Numbered from the stretch's first letter, positions 13,103-25,710 are shown. The stretch is DNA of 64,000 nt from Silene noctiflora (GCA_009801015.1 VHZZ01000664.1:87008-151007), one strand, 5' to 3'. Made by a program: numbers and translations. The notes: generated by a model not told the origin, from the sequence alone.

Positions 13103-16100
13103 ATGGACGACAGCTTATACGACGAGTTCGGCAACTACATCGGCCCCGAAATCGACTCCGACAACGATTCCCTTTCCTCCGACAACGACATCCCGGAGGA
13201 TGACAACTCACCACCGCCTTCCGCCGCCAACGGCGGCCTCATCTCCGCACACGGCGGCGACAACGACGGCGATGACGACAACGACACTGAAATGTTCGAT
13301 AATCAAATTGTCCTTGCGGAAGACAAGAAATACTATCCTACAGCTGAAGAAGTATACGGCGAAGATGTCGAAACCCTAGTTATGGATGAAGATGAACTTC
13401 CACTTGAAACACCTATTATTAAACCTGTTAAAGCGCGTAATTTTGAACTCGGTGTTAAAGATTCGTCTACTTATGTGTCGACTCAGTTCTTACTCGGTCT
13501 TATGGGGAATGCTAATTTGGTTAGGAATGTTGCTTTGGTTGGACATGTTCACCATGGGAAGACGTTGTTTATGGATATGCTTGTTGAGCAAACGCATTCT
13601 ATTTCGACTTTCGATACGAAGAATGAGAAGCATTTGAGGTAGTTTTGCGGATCTTAATTGTGTTGATATTGTTGTTGCTTTGAAGTATTTTATTCGTGCG
13701 ATATTGATTATTTGTGAATGTATTTGATTGTTTGCGGAGATTCGGTTTAATTTAGTTAGTTTTGTCACACCTTGATTCGATTGTCATTGTTACTTAGCCG
13801 TATTCAATGTTTTCAATTGGTGTTAGGAAGAGTAAGAAGTTGATTTTGTTACTCAGGGTTCACTTGGGATAGAGCTAATTATTAGCGGATTAATAGTCGT
13901 TGAAATAAGAAGAGATGAGAAGAGTGATGGTTTTCGAGGGTGGAAATTGATGTATTGATAGGGCTACTTAGTTGTATTTGATGTTAGGAAAAATGAGAAG
14001 CATTTGAGGTAGTTTTTATACCTTTGGTTGTAGGATGTTTACGAATTTACGAAGTTGATTTTGTCAATTAGGGCTCACTTGGGATGAAGGTAATTATTTA
14101 CGGAGTTAGTAGTCTTTGAAATATGAGAAAGGGGGGGAGATTGGTGATTTGGTGGTTAGTTGTGGTTGTGGAGGGTGGAAAAGGGGGCGAGGGAAGAATC
14201 ATTACCTCCATATGGGGGTAGTACATTGCTTAGGGGAGGTGGGTAACTATAACTGGAACAATTATTTACGCTCTTCCTCCTTTTTATCTTCCACCCCCAT
14301 CACTTTCTTCCATTTTCTAGTTCATTTGACCTCTATTACCCTAGTAATAATTACCTATGGCTCCACCCCAAGCAAGCTCCCGTTTGATTAATTGTGGATG
14401 TATTCCATTATTTGACACTTGAAATTTGGATTTTGTTGCTGGAGTGTTTAGGCGTTTAGTTGATTATTTTATTGGCAATCATTTGAGGTTACACATTGAA
14501 ATAATGTGATTTTGACGGACTAATTGGAAATGTTCAATTTCTAGGTAATGTATTGTTTGGACTATTACATGTTGATAAGGTCTGATTAGTGAATTTTTGT
14601 GATTTTGATGTCTGATTTCTTGGTGCTGATTGCTGAGAATAGGACCTTAGCTGGTAGTTTCTGGTTAAAGTTAGCATAGTTCGAATCTGGCGTTTCTGCG
14701 TTATATGCTTCCTCATATCCAACAAACTGTATACATTTTTCAAGAAAGCGTATACAATTGATTGTAATGAAGGGCGTATTCTAGTAGCACTCTTGGAGCA
14801 CGTTTGTTTATAGTGACACCACGTGGGAATGTTGTTCAGGGGTTTGAATTGACGAGGGACCTAGAAGCTGAAATGTGATGTGTTTTGTTGTAGGTATACT
14901 GATACTAGGGTTGATGAGCAGGAGAGGCGGATTTCCATTAAGTCGATGCCAATGTCGCTTGTTCTTGAGGATAGTAACTCAAAATCATTTCTTATCAATA
15001 TTATGGATGCCCCAGGTCATGTAAACTTCTCAGATGAGATGAGTGCTGCTCTCCGGCTTGCTGATGGGGCTGTTCTCGTTGTTGATGCTGCTGAAGGTGT
15101 CATGGTGAGAAATTCCCTTTGTTTTCTTTGGCTGTGCGTGGTTCATCTGATGCTGATGTTTAGTTATTCAATTCTGACAGCACATTATTTTCACTACTCC
15201 AAATCCCAAATCCAAAATCCCAAACCCCTATGCATGAATAGATGCTTGTTGGAGACATGTAAATGAATTATGTATATTGAGTCTTGACATAAGCTTCTGC
15301 TATTTCCACTTTGAAAAGTAGAAGTTCTGGAAAGCACCTAAAGTAACCTTTAAAATATCTAATAATGCAATTTTTTTGGTGCTTTTTTGGGCTCTTATTT
15401 TTCTTAGATGGCCAAATTTCATTTAACTCTTGTTAATGTCACGAATCATAACGTAATTCCCTGATATATGATTTTCAGTGTTCTAAATGATTTCGCTATT
15501 GTGATAGGTCAATACTGAGCGAGCCATACGACACGCCATTCAGGAGTGTCTTCCAATCGTCGTTGTCATCAATAAGGTAATAAATCATTTTCAGCCAAAT
15601 TTATTCTTGTGTACTGCTATTTGGTTTGGTCATTCAGAACACTGAAAAGGAATTGATAGTTTGTTTGGCTGACTAAAAAAGGAATTAGAATTTTCCAAGA
15701 ATTTAAGTTCCTCCAATGAGGAGTAAGTTGTGTACCTAGCTCCTGTGGGTAAGTGGGAATTCCTATGCATTTTAATATCTCTGAAATATTACTTAGAGTT
15801 GAGCCAAAGGACCACTAAGGCCTCATTGTTAGTTTGTTACTATATGGTACAAGTGAGTAAGTGACTGTATTCAATGTGCTTATGCATTTTTTTTTTCCTG
15901 TTTTTTTGAAGGTCGATAGATTGATAACTGAGCTTAAATTACCCCCAAAGGATGCCTACCATAAGTTAAGACATACGATAGAGATCATCAACAACCATAT
16001 TAGTGCAGTGTCACCTGCTGGTAATGTCCAAGTTATCGATCCAGCTGCAGGAAATGTCTGTTTTGCTAGTGCAACTGCTGGATGGTCGTTCACTTTGCAA

Positions 16101-19100
16101 TCATTTGCCAAACTTTATGTGAAACTGCACGGTATACCATTTGATGCTAGTAAGTTTGCTACTCGTCTTTGGGGAGACATGTACTACCATGAGGATACCA
16201 GGACTTTTAAGAGAAAACCCTCTGCTAGCGGAGGGGAAAGGTCTTTTGTCCAGTTCATTCTTGAGCCACTGTATAAGATATATAGCCAAGTCATTGGGGA
16301 GCATAGGAAGAGCGTCGAGGCAACGCTGGCAGAGCTAGGCGTCACACTTCCGAATGCAGCCTACAGGCTAAATGTTCGGCCATTGCTAAGACTTGCTTGT
16401 AGCTCAGTTTTTGGTACCGCGACAGGGTTTACTGATATGCTAGTTCACCATGTTCCTTGTGGCAAAGAGGCTGCTTCAAAGAAAGTTGATCATATATATA
16501 CTGGACCTAAAGACTCTGTGATATACAAGTCAATGCAGAACTGTGATTCTTCAGGACCCGTCATGGTTAATATCACCAAACTCTATCCAAAAGCAGATTG
16601 CAGTGTTTTTGACGCTTTTGGTCGAGTGTACAGTGGTGAGCTCCAAACAGGGCAGGCTGTCCGTGTACTGGGAGAGGGGTACTCACCAGAGGATGAGGAG
16701 GATATGGCAGAAAAAGAAGTAACAAAGTTGTGGGTTTATCAAGCGCGCTACAGGATACCTATTAGCAAGGCCCCACCTGGTTCATGGGTTCTCATTGAGG
16801 GAGTGGATGCGTCTATAATGAAGACTGCGACACTTTCCAATGTTAATTTCGATGAGGACGTATACATATTTCGTCCTCTCCAGTTCAACACACTTTCTGT
16901 TGTGAAAACGGCTACGGAGCCACTTAATCCAAGTGAATTACCAAAGATGGTTGAAGGTCTTAGAAAAATTAGCAAGAGCTACCCTCTTGCCATCACAAAA
17001 GTGGAAGAGTCTGGAGAACATACAATTCTTGGCACTGGAGAGTTATACCTTGATTCCATCATGAAGGACCTTAGGGAACAGTATTCTGAAGTGGAAGTAA
17101 AGGTCTGTTACTCTTGTTTGTCACCAACTCTTCCACCACCGTCTGATAGAATAGCTGGCTCATTTTAATTGTTCCATTCCACACTTGGATTTTATTTTTT
17201 AGTCAGTTGCAGGGTTAAACTTACAGTATCTCTTTCATAATTACTCTCAGGTAGCAGATCCAGTTGTCTCGTTTTGTGAAACAGTAGAAGAGCAATCATC
17301 AATGAAGTGTTTTGCTGAAACACCAAATAAGAAGAACAAGATTACTATGGTATGCTATTTATTCAGATTGCATTTTATTTTCCAGCAGTTTTGGAAGGTG
17401 CTTGTCTATTTATGGATCTGAATTTATGCCTATGTAGATTGCAGAGCAATTGGAGAAAGGACTCGCTGAGGATATTGAGCATGGCGTGGTTAGCATCGAT
17501 TGGCCCCGGAGGAAACTTGGAGACTTCTTTCAGTCTAAGTATGACTGGGATCTGCTGGCTGCTCGTTCTGTCTGGGCATTTGGTCCTGATAAGCAGGTCT
17601 GATTGTCTTAAATCTTTGAAGTAGTTCTTAAAATCTGCATCTGAGGTTATGATTTTTGATCCTCTAATCTAATTGCGATTTAACTTACAGGGACCTAATA
17701 TCTTACTGGATGACACCCTTCCGGCTGATGTCGACAAGAACTTATTGAATGCTGTGAAGGATTCTATCGTTCAAGGGTAAGTTTAAGTTCTTACTGTCCA
17801 TGAATTTGTGGTGTCCTTCTTTCCGCTAAATATTATGTTTGTTTGTGAAGATTCCAATGGGGTGCCCGTGAAGGACCTCTCTGTGATGAACCCATGAGAA
17901 ATGTCAAATTCAAGATGGTTGATGCTAAGATTGCAGCTGAGCCATTGCATCGGGGTACTGGACAGATCATTCCTACAGCACGTCGTGCAGCATACTCTGC
18001 TTTCCTTTTGGCAAGTCCCCGTCTTCAGGAGCCATATTATCATGTGGAGGTGTGTATTGTTTCCTGTTATGAACTTGTGATATATTGTTAAAGACTTTTT
18101 CCACATTTCTTCTGATGTTGAATATCATGTTCTTGTTCAGATACAAACTCCAATAGATTGTGTCTCCGCAATCTATACGGTGATATCTCGTAGGCGTGGC
18201 CATGTGACTGCTGATGTTCCGCAACCGGGGACTCCAGCATATCTTGTAAAGGTAGGTTCCGTAGCACATACATACTTTCTTTGCAAATCCTATTAGAATT
18301 GATCTTCTGCTTTGTTCCCTTGGGTTTCATTTTCTAGCTGCATTTGCTAGAAGGTGATATCCTCCTCCGCAGTTATTGTTATTTTAACTGTGGGCTCATC
18401 TATTGTTTTCTAGGCATTTTTGCCCGTGATAGAGTCATTTGGATTTGAGACCGATTTGAGGTACCATACTCAAGGTCAGGCTTTCTGCTCCTCCGTGTTT
18501 GATCACTGGGATACTGTCCCTGGAGATCCATTAGACAAGAGCATAGTCCTGCGACCTCTTGAACCTGCTCCCAATTCTCATCTCGCTCGGGAGTTTATGG
18601 TTAAAACAAGACGTAGAAAGGTACATTTCTCTACTTGCCTAGATGTTTCTCGATTATACAATGAGGTAGCCTTCTTTACTATAGTGGAACTATGTTGCTT
18701 TTCTTGTACTGTAGAAAACAGCTGTGTTGCTTTTGTTATTTCAGAAGCATGTTGTGTCTGTTCTTGTAACTCGAGGATATGATGGACAAACTCAAAAATA
18801 TTTGGAAAATCCCACCTCACTCACATTGATCCATTCCCTTTTCCCTTTCCCTTCTTTCCTATCCCCACTCACCTTCCGCCTTTATTGTGTATCTCCGTTA
18901 GTATATTGGGAATAGATCGTCAGTTTTGTACATCGTCTCCTTTCCATCAGTCTACGCTCTACTTGCTAGAGTTTTGACTTGAGCATTTTCCATCAGTCTA
19001 CGCTGTACTTGCTAGAGTTGAAGTGTTTATTTGAACCTGATGATGAGTATGTGTAGTGTCAGCTCAACCAGTCGAGAGAAACTTTCACGTGGCAGTTATA

Positions 19101-19276
19101 TAGTTCTTGCCTCTTGGTAACATCAAGAAGTTAAGTTTTAACTTTTAATTTGGTGTTTTTTATGGTTATTTTTGCAGGGTATGAGTGAAGACGTGAGCAT
19201 TAATAAATTTTTCGATGAGGCTATGGTTGTGGAGCTGGCTCAACAGGCTGCAGGCCTTCACATGCAGATGCTATAG
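13103..19276 (+). CDS. CLO: 116-kDa U5 snRNP GTPase (Snu114/EFTUD2; plant CLO/GFA1)
   Basis: Spliceosomal EF-2-like GTPase of the U5 snRNP that controls U4/U6 unwinding through Brr2. Eleven coding exons, all with GT-AG borders: 13103-13638, 14894-15104, 15508-15576, 15912-17102, 17251-17349, 17438-17596, 17691-17776, 17851-18049, 18141-18251, 18414-18620, 19178-19276. They join in frame to 988 residues, the family length. The N-terminus [20 protein letters not shown] and the acidic region are typical of the family. G1 is GHVHHGKT (147-154), G3 is DAPGH (217-221), and G4 NKVD (271-274) is cut by intron 3 between Lys272 and Val273. EF-G/EF-2-like domains II to V follow, including [20 protein letters not shown] and HTQGQAF. 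A pyrimidine-rich leader with an AAACCCTT telo-box-like word precedes the ATG. It converges with XPT. Confidence 0.96.
13992..14016 (+). repeat. Intronic copy of the exon 1 end and its splice donor
   Basis: Twenty-five bases at 13992-14016 are identical to 13622-13646, which is the last 17 bases of CLO exon 1 plus the first 8 of intron 1, including the GT donor. Flanking intron sequence is also partly duplicated (about 13825-13920 against 14037-14130), so this is a small segmental duplication inside intron 1. Confidence 0.85.
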
Positions 19277-20185
19277 AGGGTAAATTAACAAGCTCCTTTT
19301 ATTACCATTTCTTTTTATGATGTTCAGTCTTCGGACTTTGACACAATCAAAGGTGTATCCTGCATGCGAATTTTTGCCCCTCATATTTCTGGTAGATGTT
19401 TTGGCGATTTATATGCGTCAATGTATTACTGATGTAGAGCCTCCATCAAGATTTTGTAAGTTAAAGTATACCGATCAGGTGAGAACAGATGCGATATTTC
19501 TTGTACCATTTTGCTCCAACATCTTGCTCAAGCTTCCTTCAAGTTCCAGATATTTGGGTGCTTGACTTGCAAGCATTGTTTATCTCGTTTGTGACTATGA
19601 TAAACGGCTTCTCACTTCTCAGTAATATCTCCTTTGCGACCATGATCAACTGTTTCTCAATTCTCAGTAATCCAATAGCGAGCAAGAGTGCAAGACACAG
19701 ACATTCATGCGAAGCTTCAAGGTGTAGACATTTAAATGACAAACGCGTTAGAAGATGGAAATATTGAATACTGTTATTACCACAGTTGAAGGATTGAAAT
19801 ATCTGCTTCGACATAGAAATATGGAGATTAAAATTAGGATAGTAATTTCCAGTTTTTGTACGAGTGATTTTGTATTCAAACTTGAAAAATTCATAAAAAT
19901 TCGGTAGACAACCCATCAAGGTTATACAAGAGTTTTCATCTCGACTAGGAGCCACAACACTCACCCCTTTCTTGGCTCATTGCCCAAGTCTTCACTTGTT
20001 CCGATCAATCTCTGGCAAGGTCGTCTCTAGATGATCCATAATTGTACATCTAAATTGGTACTTATATTATTCAAAAGAGGCCTACCTAGTGCAGTCATTC
20101 TTAATTTTTCGGTCTTAGAACCAGTCGAAAACGGTTTATGTTCTAAAGTTTTCCTGATCATTTTGATTTGTCAAGGCGTCTTGCT
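19277..20185. other. Convergent 3' flank of CLO and XPT
   Basis: Probable 3'UTR of CLO followed by AT-rich sequence. No further gene is supported. Confidence 0.45.
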
Positions 20186-20352
20186 TGTGACGGACACTAT
20201 CCGTCACAAGCTGAAGACGGATAGTGTCCCTCTCACAATAAGACAAGTGGGAGGGCAAGTGGGGGGAAAATGGAGCACCCAATGGGTAGTGCCACTTGCA
20301 TATTGTGAGATGGGCACTATCCGTCTTCAGCTTGTGACGGACAGTCTTCAAT
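20186..20352. mobile_element. Foldback-type MITE with long inverted repeats
   Basis: About 45 bases at each end are inverted copies, built on TCCGTCACAAGCTGAAGACG and GGATAGTG followed by CTCACAATA. The first part of each end is itself a small palindrome (TGACGGACACTATCCGTCA). The central loop is GC-richer. A diverged relative sits at 26309-26476. Confidence 0.75.
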
Positions 20353-20653
20353 GAGAATTTGTGTTGATTTGTAGTAGCATCTTTTTATTAAAGTGCTTTC
20401 TAAATGCAAACACAAAAGTTACTCCATACAATTACAAGTCAACCAGCATCCCTCAACTTAAATAAAAAGAGCAATAATAACCCAACTTAATACAAACCCG
20501 AAAACAGAACCAATATATAATCGCAAAACAAAGTCTTAATCGCAAAATGATTTGAAGTCGACTGATTAAATTGCCTCATGAAACCAAAGAACTAACAGGA
20601 CGGTAAATTAAACTGTATGTCTACTACTGATGAAAACCAAAGAATCCGCGCAT

Positions 20654-21898
20654 TCAATTACTCTTTTCATCTTCAATCTTCTTGGCCGCGGCCTTAGCCT
20701 TCTGCGCTGCAGACGCCTGTGAGTACAAGAAAGTACCTAAAATCGCAATGCCAGACCCCAAAGCATTCAGAGGACGAACCGGGTTTCTAAACACCAAAAC
20801 AGTAGACACAATAACCACAACCCTCTTCATGGTATTCCCAACTGAGAATGTCAGTGGACTAATCTCATCCAATGCCTGATACGACGACTGATTATACAAA
20901 TGATAAAACACACCAGCAATCAGAACCCACAGATAAAACGTCATTGGATTGCCAATATTCGCAATTGCAGTATGATATCCCTGCACCCATTGCGCCCCTT
21001 CGACATATACAGCAGCTGGAAACAGGTAAAGAAATGCGATTATACTAATACAACCATATAAATTCAACCCATCTACTTCCTTAAAACTCTGCAAACTCTT
21101 TTTAGAGTAAATATTTCGAAGCACGAAACCTACATTACTAATCATAGCACCCCATAACCCACCCACATTAAAAGAGACTTCAGTGACGGCCGCAAGAGAA
21201 CAACCAAATACAATAGGAAGGATAGACAGCCAAATTGATATCGGAAACGATTCGCCTAAGAAAGTTGAGAATATAACTGAGAAAACAGGTTCAGCAGATT
21301 TGATTACATGTGTAAAAGAAACTGCAACTTTGGAAAATGATACACATGCTGAAATATGACCAATTGTATGAAAAAGTGCAGGTCCTAACAGTGCAATTAC
21401 AAAGGGTTTTGTAATTTTAGGACATTTTTGTAACTTAGTTGCCCATAAAAAAACCATCCAAATTGATCCAACTAAGAGTTGAAAAGATGCTAAAAGCCAT
21501 GGATATGGGAAAATATTGAGACATTTTTTGTTGTAAATGTTGAAAACAATGTTTTGAAAGTACCAAAGTCCAAAAACAAGTGCAAGTTTTAAACTTTTTG
21601 AGTTTGGGGGATTGATTGGATTGGTTGGTGAAGGTTCAGCAACATCTGAAGAAGATGATTTGGGGATGATTTGGGATCTAGGGTTTGGTAAAAAAGAGGA
21701 GATTTTTGAATTGGGAAATGGGTTTTGAAGATTTGAGTGAGGGAAATCATGGGTTTTTGTTAGATTTGTGAAAAATGAAGGATTTCTTGATGAAATTGAA
21801 GATCTAAGTTTTAGGGATGAAAGGTGAGGAAGATGAGTTGGGTTTTTGTATGATTTTGTGGTGATTGGAGAAAAAGGATGAAGGTTTAGAGTAAGCAT
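20654..21898 (-). CDS. XPT: Plastid xylulose-5-phosphate/phosphate translocator
   Basis: A drug/metabolite-transporter-superfamily carrier of the plastid inner envelope that exchanges pentose and triose phosphates with inorganic phosphate, linking the cytosolic and plastid pentose phosphate pathways. It is a single uninterrupted 414-codon frame; XPT is the intronless member of the phosphate translocator group. Residues 1 to about 100 form a Ser/Thr/Pro-rich transit peptide. The carrier core starts KLALVFGLWYFQNIVFNIYN and contains SFTHVIKSAEPVFSVIF, EVDGLNLYG, FYHLYNQSSYQALDEISPLT and SVGNTMKRVVVIVST. The SSYQALDE and EVDGLNLYG wording separates XPT from the GPT, TPT and PPT groups. The tail is a Lys/Ala-rich extension. 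The ATG at 21898 is the only start that gives a full transit peptide. Confidence 0.94.
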   Translation of the reverse strand: MLTLNLHPFSPITTKSYKNPTHLPHLSSLKLRSSISSRNPSFFTNLTKTHDFPHSNLQNPFPNSKISSFLPNPRSQIIPKSSSSDVAEPSPTNPINPPNSKSLKLALVFGLWYFQNIVFNIYNKKCLNIFPYPWLLASFQLLVGSIWMVFLWATKLQKCPKITKPFVIALLGPALFHTIGHISACVSFSKVAVSFTHVIKSAEPVFSVIFSTFLGESFPISIWLSILPIVFGCSLAAVTEVSFNVGGLWGAMISNVGFVLRNIYSKKSLQSFKEVDGLNLYGCISIIAFLYLFPAAVYVEGAQWVQGYHTAIANIGNPMTFYLWVLIAGVFYHLYNQSSYQALDEISPLTFSVGNTMKRVVVIVSTVLVFRNPVRPLNALGSGIAILGTFLYSQASAAQKAKAAAKKIEDEKSN

Positions 21899-22727
21899 TT
21901 TGGAGAAGATTGTTCTTGTGTTTTGTTGTATTGTAAGAATGGTGGCAACAAAGTTTGGTGGAGATTTTTATAGTCAAAGTTAGTGTTAGGGCTTAATGTT
22001 GTTGTTGTTGTTGTTGTTGACTTGAGTTTTACTTGATGAGAAATGTGTATTTGTTTGTGAAGATGTTGAAGAGTTGTTGAATAAAGTGGACTAATGAGAC
22101 TATGAGAGTAGGAAGAAGTGGGCTGGATCTATGGGCTAGGGGAGTCAAAACTGGCCCAATAAGCTTGACCCGAGATTCGAGAATGAACCGTAGAGGGCGA
22201 CTCTAAATTTACCCGAAATGACCAGTGGAAGTGACCCAAAATGACCCTATAGACTTGAGATGACTTATTTAGGCAAAATCCCGACTCTAAATGACCTTAT
22301 GGAAAAGGGACCTGATTCGTCTTTTTTTTTGAGATAACCTCAATCCGTTGAGCCCTTAACATGGTTGGTACTTGTGATTTGGGTTCACTATTTTGATAAT
22401 CTGCTTCAAGTCACCTATTCCTTAAGGCTAAAGGTAGTCCACTTTTAGTCTTTAGTCGGCTAGTCGCCGGTGATGGGGTTGTCCAAGCGAGTGGTTTTGG
22501 GGACGGCGGCTTAACTTCCAAGGATGCAGAGGAGACAAATATCAGAAGACAAGAAAATTGCAGTAAACTGGTTCCAAACTCGGAAATTTGCATCATATAA
22601 TCGTTTGTTGTTTCGATCAAAATAGTTTGTGCAGCAATAAGATGTCATGAAACATAAGGCAAGCCATACATATATATTACAACACTCGAAATTCCATATG
22701 ACTGAATGAGCATGATGCTAATGATCA
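21899..22727. other. XPT promoter side and intergenic DNA
   Basis: Contains a TTG microsatellite at about 21999-22018, a decayed GACCC-rich patch at 22100-22330, and the 3' flank of the Gly/Pro-rich gene. No other gene is supported. Confidence 0.45.
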
Positions 22728-23764
22728 TCACTTCCACTTCTTGAACTTGTGTCGTCCAAACATGCCGTGATGCTTACCAAACTTTCCGTGCTTGAACTTT
22801 CCATGATGGCCAAAACCAAAAGGACCATGACCATGACCATGACCATAACCATAGCCGCCATGGCCGTGATGATGTCCATGAGAAAGATGGTGAGCCCCAT
22901 ATAGCGCTGCAGCTGCTGCAGCTCCTCCTGCTAACATTCCCATATTTGGTCCATGCCCTATTCAATAAGCAGAATGTTAATTTCCTATCAGAGGAACGTA
23001 TATATTGCAGTCTCTATTGCGTGGAATTGGGGCCGAAGATGGTAGAACGGAACCACAAGGGTATACTGTATATAAGGCAAAGACTCGCAACACTTTAATT
23101 TTGGATTATGACGGAATTAATGCTTGATGCAATTTTTGGATAATGCTGTCTAAACCTCTCTGTGGTTTTTTTACAGAAGAGTAACGCTGCGTACATGTTA
23201 CTCCTATTAGCGGAATAATTTCTTTGCATATTGTCTAGCTATCTGAACACGGCCTTATAATGATTCAACATACGCAATTGCTTATTACACAAGTGGCGAA
23301 GATGCTAATCAAATCCAATAGTAGAACTTAAAATCAGGTCAGGTTCGAGCTCATTTTATCGGCTTTACACACTAAGAATGATGGGACGGAACAAGAAAGA
23401 TGAAGAAAAACAGAGAAAAACCAAAAAATATATATAGGCTGATAGGCATGAGATGTGAGGATGTACCTGAATGATGAGAGGAGGAAGGATAATAACCGGA
23501 ATGAGGAGGGTACGGTCCAGGGGGAGGATAAGCTGCAGGGGGATAACCACCTGGTGGTGGGTACCCTGAAGGTGGGTATCCGCCTGGAGACGGATATGGT
23601 GGATAGGACTGATGTGAATGATTATGATGATGATGAGCAGTCGGGTACCCATATGGAGACCCGTATGGAGGAGGGTACGCACCATGATGATTGTATCGTC
23701 CTGCTCCATACCCCAGGAGACCTGACATTAAACCTTTGTCTGTAGGATCATTCCTGTCATCCAT
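22728..23764 (-). CDS. Gly/Pro/His-rich XYPPX-repeat protein (GRP A3-like)
   Basis: Two coding exons on the minus strand, 23467-23764 and 22728-22957, join in frame through tcag|gtac and atag|gg to 175 residues. After MDDRNDPTDKGLMSGLLGYG comes a YPPxGYPPxG repeat block (about residues 30-95). Then comes an alanine-rich stretch that may enter membranes (MLAGGAAAAAALYGAHHLS), and a His/Gly/Lys tail with GHGHGHG and KFKHGKFGKHHG. This matches the small plant glycine-rich protein A3-like family, whose role is unknown. A cag acceptor at 23782 and a CACAG|GTAAAT donor at 24413 suggest a 632-bp 5'UTR intron. It lies next to XPT in the same orientation. Confidence 0.85.
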
Positions 23765-24586
23765 TCTTCCAAGTTCGATTGCTGTAAAAGTAAAACCATG
23801 AGTAAGTCCGTCTTAATACAGCAGGGGGGCTACATAGCAGCAACTGGTAGCACTCGCTATTCTAAATCCCAAAAAATAGTACAACTAAAACCACAGCCCA
23901 CATGTACTTTTTGTTCTAGTGTCTGCAAACCGAAAATCTATGAACATGAAGCCTTGACAAAGATATTAAACTACAAAAGAAAGTTTATTACCCAAAATTT
24001 CATTTCTAACTCCGTCTCTACATATTATGGAGCTTGAAATTTACCCATATTTAATTTCTTGATGTTAAATATTGAACAATGAAAGAATTAACAAGTAAAA
24101 ATAATTATGAGAAGAAAAAGTCATTCCCTTTCCCTTTGGATCAAATGAAACAAAATTGTTACGTGAATTATTTACGTATAGGATCTCTCAGAGCATCGGA
24201 AACAACAACAACAACAACAACAACAACCCTTGTCATCAAGTAACCAACTATTCATCGTATTTTTCGTCCTGCTCATGTAGAGCGGTTTAACAATAACTTA
24301 TAAACGTGATTATCATGGCATCATATAAGAAGAAACAAAGAAAAATGAAAATTTGGAAATAATAAATTGATACAATTACATTATTTACATAGAATTAAGA
24401 TAATTTAATTTACCTGTGTATACGAAATAGACTGAATATATTATTTGTAAATGTTTTTCTTCCTCTTTGAAATTGTAAAAGGGAAACAATATGATAAGAG
24501 GAAGGAAAGGTTGAATTAAGAACGCAAATACGAATGCAGCAATCAAATCTCTTTTAACGTTTTACGTCGTAATAAATACATACGGC

Positions 24587-24605
24587 ACGCGTTGCTTCAA
24601 CGCGT
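24587..24605 (-). promoter_or_regulatory. Paired ACGCGT (CGCG-box) sites upstream of the Gly/Pro-rich gene
   Basis: Two ACGCGT hexamers (24587-24592 and 24600-24605) lie 7 bases apart, about 170-190 bp upstream of the inferred 5'UTR exon end at 24414. The vCGCGb box is the known target of CAMTA calmodulin-binding factors. The assignment rests on the motif only. Confidence 0.35.
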
Positions 24606-24719
24606 TATTTATTCCTTCCAACTCTCTATTTTTCTCTAATTATTTATTCACTTAATCTCTTTTTGAAATGATTTTAGCCAAATATTGCGTGACAAGTTGT
24701 AACAAATTCACGAGAAAAA

Positions 24720-25020
24720 GGAACATACATCGGATGTATTACCTTATATTTTACTTGTTTTTGAGCATACGTGTATTTTTTATGAGCTTATTACCTTTAA
24801 CTTTATTTGTTTTTGAGCATATGTGTATTTTTTCTGAGCTTATTAGAGTTTATAAGTTAGATTTTAATTTTTTTTCCGTCAAAAATCAAATTTAACTAAG
24901 TTCTTGAATAAACTCAGAAACTTTATAGTAAAACTCATAATTTTTAAAACAAAACTTAAAAACTTTATTATAATGCTCAAAAACTATAAAACTGGTGATA
25001 GTACATCGGATGTATAATCC
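24720..25020. mobile_element. MITE, self-complementary-end family, copy 2
   Basis: Ends carry ACATCGGATGTAT and its inverted counterpart. The interior repeats TTTTTGAGCATA and CTCAAAAACT words. It is about 300 bp and non-coding. Confidence 0.6.
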
Positions 25021-25330
25021 TCTTACTGCAAATTCACAAATTCTCGTTTCAAACGGCCAATTTCATTTCAAGTGTATCAAGCTTGGCAATGCTTTTTGAA
25101 TTTTTTATTTTCAAATTTTCCTTATTTATGACAATACTTGTTCGTCTTCGCTATAATTTTTCACACCTAACTGCAAAACCTAACTTCCGTTATTAATTCA
25201 TTATTAACTTCATAATTATTTTAATGAAAAAAATAGTTACTCGTATAAAACTAACCCATTTTAACATTAATAATTATATTCACGTTATACAAGTGTTTAT
25301 ATTATTTTTGTGTATTTTTCTCCAGTTCAT

Positions 25331-25571
25331 GGATTATACATTTGAGGTACTACCTCTTAATATCTATTTTCTGAGTTTTATATTAAAGTTTTTGAGTTTT
25401 ATTTTAAATATCATGAGTTTGTAATATTAAGTTTTTGAGTACATTTATTTAAAACATTAAACTAAAAAAATAATATAATATTACTCAAAAACTATATTTG
25501 AAAATGCTAATATGTTCAGAAACAATGTGTATATGCTCAAGGTCTGAGGTACTACCTCAGATGCGTAATCC
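25331..25571. mobile_element. MITE, self-complementary-end family, copy 3
   Basis: Begins GGATTATACATTTGAGGTAC and ends GAGGTACTACCTCAGATGCG then TAATCC, an inverted pair containing the inner palindrome GAGGTACTACCTC. The interior is AT-rich with TTTTTGAGTTTTA words. Confidence 0.55.
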
Positions 25572-25710
25572 TTTTTCTCATTTTTCTCCTATAAACTCTC
25601 GTAAGATATTCACTCAAAAACGTAAATATTGTATGAAAAGATCTTTAAAAAAACAGTTTAGTAAAACCACTTTCGTTAGAAACTAAGTGACACTTGTAAA
25701 TTATGAAATA

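Noticed and set aside
23455-23745. Open frame on the plus strand opposite the Gly/Pro-rich gene
   Set aside because: Antisense shadow of the YPPxG repeat exon.
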